A DNA stretch of 64,000 nucleotides, from assembly GCA_905221615.1 (NCBI GenBank), contig CAJNDT010000488.1, positions 74,300 through 138,299 on the forward strand, read 5' to 3'. The DNA comes from Symbiodinium sp. CCMP2592. Taxonomy: Eukaryota; Sar; Dinophyceae; Suessiales; Symbiodiniaceae. Both the position numbers and the translations under genes were made by a program. This document shows, piece after piece, positions 57,396 to 64,000 of the stretch. The notes below the pieces were generated by a model. The model made no database searches. It saw only the letters and a list, made by a program, of their open reading frames with translations, and was not told the origin of the DNA. Each line of letters begins with the position of its first letter. The stretch's first letter is position 1.

Positions 57396-57486
57396 GGCAT
57401 CATGGGGAACTAAAGGTTAACCATTTGGGTCATATAGGGACTATACTACCAAAAAAGGTTAAAGGTTACCTACTCTACTACTAGGG
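57396..57486. mobile_element. Weak hairpin related to those at 47157 and 54730
   Basis: GGGAACTAAAGGTTAACC opposite GGTTAAAGGTTACC and CTACTACTAGGG; arms imperfect. Confidence 0.4.
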
Positions 57487-57554
57487 AAAGGCCCTGTCGG
57501 AACCGTCAACCCTAAAGCCACTATAACCTGCAAGCATGGAACTCTCAATCCCTA

Positions 57555-57656
57555 TAGGGGTCCATGTACCCAAGCAGCAGACAGCTTGGCCTTAAAATAG
57601 TTCCTATACAGGCACTTGAAGACCAAAGCATACATTTTTGGGCACATGGACCCTTC
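57555..57656. mobile_element. Hairpin element, family G (GGGTCCATGTACCC)
   Basis: Arms TAGGGGTCCATGTACCCAAG and TTTGGGCACATGGACCCTTC. Confidence 0.8.
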
Positions 57657-58149
57657 GGGAATCTTATTACATGGAGATGAAGCCCCTCTGCCCAAGGCCT
57701 TTAGGGTCTAGGGATTGGGGCCTACGGTTATCGGGGTTGAAAGAAACCATTGAAACACCAAAGCGCAGCAAACCTGCAAACTGATAGTCAGTTCCCTCAT
57801 GCCTTTAGGGTTTGGGGGTGTCGGGATTTAAGGTTTCAGGGCTCCAGGCTCGAAGGCTTTAGCGTGTGCGGGATTCAAGGCGGTAGCTGGGGCTGTGGTC
57901 CACTGACTTTAAGGTCTTGAGAACGAATAGCTTCTAGGTGTCAAGTCTACATACTAGGGTTCAGGTTCGAGGGATTGGAAACAGACATGAACACATAATT
58001 TTGCCTTGGTACATGGGCCCCGTGGTACGACCTTTACTTTGTTTACGTGATCTTCCGGGCCACTGGCTTAAGAGCTAGGCTACTTAACGCTTCAGGTGCT
58101 TAGAGCCGCGAAGCTGCCCTTTAAGGGCTTCAGTCTGCGGGTAAGAAAC

Positions 58150-58251
58150 CCTAAGGGTCCATGTACCCAAGTAGTAGATACTTTGGCCTTACTGTAGTTC
58201 CCATATGGGGGGCCCAAAGTATATACGATTAGGGTACATGGACCCTTAGGG
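58150..58251. mobile_element. Hairpin element, family G
   Basis: Arms CCTAAGGGTCCATGTACCCA and AGGGTACATGGACCCTTAGG. Confidence 0.87.
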
Positions 58252-58410
58252 AAAATTGAGTGCAGACTGGTACGCAAACTGAAGACTGAAGACACGCAGC
58301 CGTCACACGATGTGCACGTCCCCAAGCATAGCGTCCCTCCTGTCGTGGTTCCACCCGAAAAGCCCCTAAACCCCAAGCCCTGACACGAGAAATCCTCAGC
58401 CTGAAGTACT

Positions 58411-58518
58411 AGGTGGGTATTTATCGAAATTATGGTCCCTTTTTCGGTACCCTAAATAATAGGTGCCGTACGATTTTAAGGACCCAGAAAGGGACCCTAA
58501 TTTTGACAACCACCCAGG
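58411..58518. mobile_element. Hairpin element, family F, left arm mutated
   Basis: Left AGGTGGGTATTTATCGAAAT; right ATTTTGACAACCACCCAGGT. Confidence 0.82.
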
Positions 58519-58657
58519 TCAGGTCGCCAGCTGCCGACACTCAAACAGCTATAGAGTAGTCAAGTTAACCGAAACGAAAGTTGTGCTGATTCTTGCGGCA
58601 GTGACCATGTCTTTTCTTAGGTGTATACGGTGTATAAACGGACTTGCTCAGAAATTC

Positions 58658-58756
58658 AAACCCTAAACCCTAAACCCTTAACCCCTAAAGCCTAACCCCT
58701 AAACCCTAAACCCTAAACCCCTAACCCCTAACCCCTAAACCCTAAACCCTAAACCG
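58658..58756 (-). repeat. CCCTAAA/CCCCTAA tract
   Basis: About 13 units with variable C count. Confidence 0.9.
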
Positions 58757-58759
58757 CAA

Positions 58760-60146
58760 AAGCATTAAAAAGCCTCATGCCTTGATAAATACATCTGACA
58801 CCCCTTCAGCCCTGCAGAAACTTGTTCCGGCAAGGGTTCCTTAAAGGGATCTATAAGGGTTCTATAGATGGTTTAGGGTTTAAGGTTTCCGAAGATTACT
58901 TCAAGGGATCTAATTATACGGGTTCTATAGAGGGTTTAGGGTTTAAGGTTTCCGAAAATTAGGGATACCAATCCGAAAATCGAACCCAGAAAGCCCCAAA
59001 TTTCCTTCCCCAAGCCACTAGTTAATGAAACCTGTTTTTTCAAGGAATACTCTGTAGACTCAGCAGCAAAAGGCGTGTTGCTTTTGGCCTGTACGGTCAG
59101 AATGCATACTGGGCTTAGGAATGGGGTTTAGGTCCTTTTGCATTTGCAAGTTATCCGAGTTGAGGACTGACAGGTATTGGAGTAATATGCGGGCCTTAAC
59201 AATTACCACTACTATTTGGGGGGGTCCTTATTACAACTATAGTGCATTTTAATCCAAAACCCTCTTCTAATTATTAAAGCCCCTATATTACGTCTCTTTG
59301 ATCTGGTTCCTAAACCCTCAAAGCCAAACTCATTGATGCTCGTATGTGAATCTGCATGGCCTGGGTTCAATCTTCTCATCTGAAAGTTCAACTAGACACC
59401 TACATCACGCACAAGATGAACCCTGCACTGTATCTTCGGGCAAAACCTATCCTAACCTACCTTCTTTGCAGGGTAGGTTTCACGGTCGATATACAAGGTT
59501 TCAGAACTGGTTCTGCCGAATCGAGGCTTATTGTAGCTTCAAAAAGCTGGAGTTTCAGAAGATGACACGAACCCCAAAAAACCTACCAGTAGGGGGATTA
59601 CCTGCAAGGGCGAAAAACGAAGGAAGGATTCCTGCGCGTATGTCTTCCACTTGTTCGGGGCATCGTCGCTGTCGGGGAGCGCAAAGCCCTCGCCGTCAGA
59701 TGGGCCGTCGGTAGGACTTTAGGTTAGGGTTTTAGTGGGACTATTCTTGGCTCGACATCTAACAGGCTCAACCCTACAACATCAGAAATCAACCCAGCAA
59801 CCTCCAAGACATAAACCTTATCGGTGACCTCCAACAGTTGGAAACCCACGCCCCGAAATCTGCACCCCTAGGCGACGCCGAAACTCTTAATCCTGGATCC
59901 TTAAGCCGTGACGCCTGAAAGCCGTGAGAAACCGAAAAGCAATTTTTAAACCGATCCTCCAAGCATGAGCTCCAAAACGAGAAAAACCCTGAACACTGAA
60001 CCTCAAGCAAGAAAACAAACCCTTAAAACAGATCAGACATCACAAGCCCCAAAAGACTCAGACAAAAAACCCTAGCGGTTGAACAACCAGAGCCCCAACA
60101 CCCTGAGCGTAAAGCCTAAAGCCTAAACCATATAGACCCCCTTATA
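58760..60146. other. Spacer, one doubtful frame
   Basis: A 122-codon plus-strand frame (59346-59714) looks less repetitive than most but has no recognised domain. GGATCTATAAGGGTTCTATA-type sequence is repeated at 58850 and 58910. Confidence 0.45.
59181..59290. mobile_element. Hairpin element, family I
   Basis: Left GCGGGCCTTAACAATTACC; right CTTCTAATTATTAAAGCCCC; centre GGGGTCCTTATTACAACTAT. Confidence 0.7.
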
Positions 60147-60268
60147 ATGAAGCCCAATAAGGTAGGGATATCCCTATAAAACGCCACTAAACCTACCTTT
60201 TTAGGGTTCCCTAATATGATTTCTTTATATAAGTCCTTAAAAAGGTAGGTTACATGGGGTTAAGGTAA
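60147..60268. mobile_element. Hairpin element, family M, diverged
   Basis: ACCTACCTTTTTAGGGTTCC opposite AAAAAGGTAGGTTACATGGG with ATATAAGTCC inside, as in the copy at 47892; an outer AAGGTAGGGATA lies at 60160. Confidence 0.6.
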
Positions 60269-60400
60269 AGCCTAAACCGCTAAACCCTAAACATCGGTAA
60301 GCTTCAAGCGGAGCCTGGAGTTGCTGCAACAGAGACAGCTGATCGAAAAGTCGTTCCCTGCCCCCGCTCTGCTTGGTTCGAGGGTTTACCTTAACCCCAA

Positions 60401-60530
60401 ATAACCCCCAAAAGGGTCCAAAGGACCCAATAATGAGGTACTCGGTGTTAAGGATAGTAGTTATGTAGGTTAGGATTTCGGAAAGTATATGTTACATGTT
60501 TATTGGGTACTTGGACTCTTGGGGTAACCT
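60401..60530. mobile_element. Hairpin (ACCCCCAAAAGGGTCCAA)
   Basis: Left TACCTTAACCCCAAATAACC and AGGACCCAATAATGAGGTAC; right TTATTGGGTACTTGGACTCT and TTGGGGTAACC. Confidence 0.65.
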
Positions 60531-60549
60531 ACCGATCTGAGGACTCATA

Positions 60550-60651
60550 TTGGAGTTTCCGAAAATGGGGGACCCTAATATAGTACCCTAAATAGAAGGA
60601 TCCTCACTGTAAGGACCCCAAATAACGTATCCCGAATTTCGGAAACTCCCA
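60550..60651. mobile_element. Hairpin element, family E
   Basis: Arms TGGAGTTTCCGAAAATGGGG and ATCCCGAATTTCGGAAACTC. Confidence 0.84.
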
Positions 60652-61273
60652 TTTAACATCATATTAAGGAACCTTTTAGGTTATTTGGGGTCCAGATAGG
60701 GTTAGGGCTTCGGGCTTCAGGGTTCAGGTTGGGACGTGGGGGGGGCAAGGGCTGTGGAGTTTTCGACTTCGGGGTGTGGCGTTTCGGGTACACTGAGGGT
60801 GTGCGATCGTGTTTTAAGTTCACGGAATGACTAGGGCTTTTGGGGATTATATGTTCTTGTAAAGCCATGAACAGGATTTATCGGCTCATCTAGGGCATGT
60901 TTCAATGCGGCATAGCGGTTGTTTGTGGCTGAGGTCCATGGTCGCGAGGGTAGTCTTCAGGATTTACATGTCTAGGCCATGCTGTGTAGGTGTGCGCATA
61001 ACCTGGCGACAAATGAAATCTCTCGGTTCTCAAACCTTGTTACAACTGACGACCCTGGTAAAGTGCTCTACCCGATGATATCGTCACTTTGATACCGAAA
61101 CTCTTACACAACCTGGGCCGGGTTTTTCTCAGAATGACAGTGCCTCTAATCTTCGTTGTACTTCCTTCTTCGATGTACCGTGTGGAGGCCACATGTAAAA
61201 TCGGTTTAACCAGAAAAGGAACTACAATGGAGACTATAGGAGATCGGGTTACACAGGTCAGAGGGATTCTACC

Positions 61274-61378
61274 CTAAGGGTCCATGTGCCCACATAGCAT
61301 ATACGGTGGCCCTAAAGTACCTATACAAGAATTACTTTCAGGCCAAAGTACATATTCTTTGTGTACATGGACCCCTAG
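61274..61378. mobile_element. Hairpin element, family G
   Basis: Arms CTAAGGGTCCATGTGCCCAC and TTGTGTACATGGACCCCTAG. Confidence 0.85.
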
Positions 61379-62176
61379 AGCTGGCGCACAGGCCTCAGGG
61401 TGCAGGGTTGCGGATTGTGGATGTCGGGCACTAGGGGTGAGGATGTCGGCTGCTGAGAGGTGCCTCTGAACCTGTAAACTCCGACATTCCTAAATCCCGA
61501 AGGCCTCAATCAACCTCTATCCTCTGAACCACTGAAAACCCTAAATCCCCACAGCCTCAACTCTTATCCTTTAAACCTCATTTCCTAACGCCTCAACCCT
61601 ATCCTCTAAGCTCCCTTTCTTTAGGGCCAGATTGCAGCTGGCCACGGATCTTCTCAGGCTTCGGGTTTGGGGTCTAGGTTGGGGCTTGGAGCCGTGGGGT
61701 TCGGGGCTCAGGACTTTCAGGTGGGAAAATTGGAGATTGGGGTCTGGAATAAAGCTTAAGTTTGGGAACTTGGACCATTTCCCTACATCCCTGAACACTA
61801 AGCCCAGCCCTATATCCTGAAGCCTAAATCGGAACAACCACGGCAGCCTGTCCACCGTGTCAAAGAGGAAAATCACGTGCTGTCCTCCAAATAGTCACAG
61901 CATCTGTAGAATAATCAATTGTGGGTGTTTCGAGCTTGATCGCTCACGCACGGCTTTGGGCCATGTCTACATATGCATGTTTCTACAGAGTCTACAGGGC
62001 TACAAGGGGATTCACAATGCAGCGCAAACCTAAACCAGACGAACTTCAGTCCCTATCGGGAGATCCTAGCGGCACAAATGTGCACGTTGCAACCCCAGCA
62101 CTTCGTCTTTGAAGCACATGCTGGGCATTTTGGAGCATGAGGCAGAGTTTTTAGAATTTAGGGTTGAAGGTTTAGG
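61379..62176. other. Spacer, nothing recognised
   Basis: Only short frames; CTCAACTCTTATCCTCTRAAC-like phrases are repeated near 61508-61610. Confidence 0.5.
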
Positions 62177-62223
62177 ACCCACCCACCCACCCCACCCCAC
62201 CCCACCCCACCCCACCCACCCAA
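62177..62223 (+). repeat. CCCAC tandem repeat
   Basis: CCCACCCCACCCCACCCCAC-type units. Confidence 0.92.
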
Positions 62224-62383
62224 CCCATTTAGGACCCCTGCACAAAGGCGCAGCGCAGGCTCAGATCACAGGAACGGATAGATGACTTTTGTGCCGTATC
62301 GGATTGTGTAGGGCCTTCACGGTTCTGGCACATTCAGGCTGCGAAGGATTAACCCAGGCCTTCCAGTAATTCTTCATTCTGAA

Positions 62384-62428
62384 TATGTATATATATATAT
62401 ATATATGCACATATATATATATATATAT
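62384..62428. repeat. TA microsatellite
   Basis: Two TA runs separated by GCAC. Confidence 0.93.
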
Positions 62429-62507
62429 CAAATCATATCAGGGATCCAACTAGAATCTAAGATCTCTAAGGTGCATTCCTTAATTGAGGTATGTTGGAAG
62501 GTCTGTG
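62429..62507. mobile_element. Partial family A relic
   Basis: AAATCATATCAGGGATCC followed by CATTCCTTAATTGAGGTATG and a decayed right end (GGTCTGTGAG). Confidence 0.5.
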
Positions 62508-62604
62508 AGTCTGAAATATTGCCAATGGTCGTAGCCTTTGCGCAGGGCTGTCCTCCCAGGGCCCATCGGAGGGCCCAGGGATGTGACAGTTCCAACGTTT
62601 CGGA

Positions 62605-62712
62605 TGTGGGAGTTTCCGAAAATACGGAACCCTAATATAGTACCCTAAATGCTAGGATCCTTATCATAAGGACCCTCGAAATAGGGCACCCCCAGTTTTC
62701 GGAAACTCCCAT
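62605..62712. mobile_element. Hairpin element, family E
   Basis: Arms TGTGGGAGTTTCCGAAAATA and CCCAGTTTTCGGAAACTCCC. Confidence 0.86.
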
Positions 62713-62771
62713 GTTAAGCTGATTGTGCCGGGTGTAGAGTTGGGCAGCTTGGGGGTTCGGGGGTTAGCGTT

Positions 62772-62915
62772 CTGGGTTCAGGGGTTTAGGGGTTAGGGGT
62801 TTAGGGGTTTAGGGTTTAGGGTTTAGCGTTTAGGGGTTTAGGGGTTTAGGGTTTAGGATTTAGGGCTTAGGGTTTAGCATTCTGGGTTTAGGGTTTAGGC
62901 TTTAGGGTTTATAGG
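62772..62915 (+). repeat. TTTAGGG(G) tract
   Basis: About 17 units with TTTAGCGTT and TTAGCATTC interruptions. Confidence 0.9.
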
Positions 62916-63353
62916 GCGTATGGAACTGAAACACGAAAGCGCCACTTCCCAACAAACGTGACGCTTCTACACGGCGCGCCCTGATCCAAAGCCTGAATCA
63001 CTGGCTCCTTATTGCAAAAAGGGACAACAGTCTGTACTGGGATCCCATATGTTCCAACCACCATGAAGCATTCTCCGAAGGTGTCCGAAAACAAGCGTCA
63101 ACCCCAAGCAGTGGCCTCGCGATGTTATGTCATATCAGGTGGTTCCAAGAATGAGTCGGGACTAAGCCGCTGAGTTCCACCGTAGGTCTTTCTTGCCTAA
63201 ACTAACGTCATAGTTTGTATCCTATATGGTAACCCAGAGAAGCAACTACAATGAAGACTACGAGCAGTCCTCGGAAATCCAACACCTATCTCTTCAACCC
63301 TAGCTAGGGCTCTTGGCCAATGTAGTGGCTATGTTAGACTAAGGTCAACAATA

Positions 63354-63467
63354 ATGTAGGGGCCTTAATAATTAGAACAGGGTTTGGGGATATATCATAC
63401 TATGATTCTAACAACGATCCGCCAAAAACCCTATTCTAGCTGTTCAGGCCCCTACACTTACACCCTT
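63354..63467. mobile_element. Hairpin element, family I
   Basis: Left TGTAGGGGCCTTAATAATTA; right CTAGCTGTTCAGGCCCCTAC. Confidence 0.82.
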
Positions 63468-63540
63468 GCGACCGTAAACCCTAAACCCTACACTTGCACC
63501 CTTGCGACCCTAAACCCTAAACCCTACACTTACACCCTCG
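63451..63540 (+). repeat. 36-bp tandem repeat, 2.5 units
   Basis: CCTACACTT recurs at 63451, 63487 and 63523. Units end in CCCTAAACC, so it is a telomere-like derivative. In one frame it reads a 12-residue repeat (PYTYTLATVNPK), taken as incidental. Confidence 0.85.
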
Positions 63541-63629
63541 CGGTGTCCTTGAACATCCTGCCACCGGAACCGCACATTCGGATCACCCGAGGGGAAGCTG
63601 TTCCAGTCGACGCTCGGACCTGACTTTCC

Positions 63630-63765
63630 AAGGGTAAAAGGAGGGACCCTTAATAAGGACCCCTAGGTATATACCCTCAATATAGCGATAAAATGCCCAT
63701 TGTATAGCCCATTATAGGATAGGGGTCCCCATTCAGGGTCCCTCCTTTTCCCCTTTGAGACTTGG
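63630..63765. mobile_element. Hairpin (GTAAAAGGAGGGACCCT)
   Basis: Left AAGGGTAAAAGGAGGGACCC; right GGGTCCCTCCTTTTCCCCTT. Confidence 0.82.
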
Positions 63766-64000
63766 TGGCTTGGAAGAGCCGGGGGTTTTAGGGTGTTGGG
63801 TCTTAGGGTTTCAGGGCTTTGGTGTTTTAGGGTATTGGAGTTTTGGGTTTCAGGGTTTTGGGCTTTATGGTTGTGGGGTTTAGGATTTGTTTGGGGTTTA
63901 GGCTTTGGAGTTTGAAGCTTTGGGTGTTCTCTCCTACTGCTGACCTTGCATGGAGGGTTCAGGGGTTCAAGAAGGTTTCATAATGGATTCTGAACAAATC

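Overview
The window looks like nuclear DNA of a dinoflagellate, probably Symbiodiniaceae-like. This is inferred from TTTAGGG/CCCTAAA tracts scattered everywhere, genes sparse among repeats, a reconstructed gene whose four introns all read GC...AG, and a 12-nt match to the core of the dinoflagellate spliced leader (GCCATTTTGGCT) 23 nt upstream of that gene's ATG. No rRNA, tRNA, CRISPR array or prokaryotic operon was seen. Apart from one large mobile element, almost everything is spacer made of short hairpin (MITE-like) elements, telomere-like tracts and microsatellites.

The main object is an 11.5-kb DNA transposon at about 14127-25633. It is bounded by 24-nt terminal inverted repeats (21/24 identical by eye) with TA on both outer sides, as expected for the Tc1/mariner-pogo superfamily. 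Every convincing coding segment in it is on the minus strand. The principal gene (20204 down to 14489) can be assembled from five open segments joined by four GC-AG introns into one 1388-codon frame. In order, this frame has an acidic Ser-rich N-terminus, an AT-hook-like motif, a CENP-B/Tc5-type helix-turn-helix, a DDxD transposase core (D412, D622, D658; spacing DD35D), a Lys/Ala-rich linker with Cys/His residues, a C48 (Ulp1/SENP-like) cysteine protease (H1163, D1184, Q1219, C1224), a coiled coil and a C-terminal CxxC-CxxC knuckle. Upstream lie a broken gene (21253-20368) and fragments of another (25210-23500). The element also has a 273-bp tandem array in intron 1, a 22-bp array, a roughly 100-bp array whose units repeat a splice-donor-like sequence, and TAATTA-rich islands wherever there is an intron or spacer.

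The most unusual signal is compositional. Through the whole element the tetranucleotide CAGA is about tenfold over-represented on the plus strand (TCTG on the coding strand), in coding and non-coding parts, in all three codon phases, and with strong strand bias. It stops near the terminal repeats and I do not know of a description of it.

Outside the element (1-14126 and 25634-64000) I found no gene I can defend. These flanks hold about 50 hairpin elements of 80-200 bp falling into more than 15 families, telomere-like tracts in both orientations, and simple repeats. No such hairpin was found inside the transposon, which suggests that it arrived later than the hairpins or resists them.
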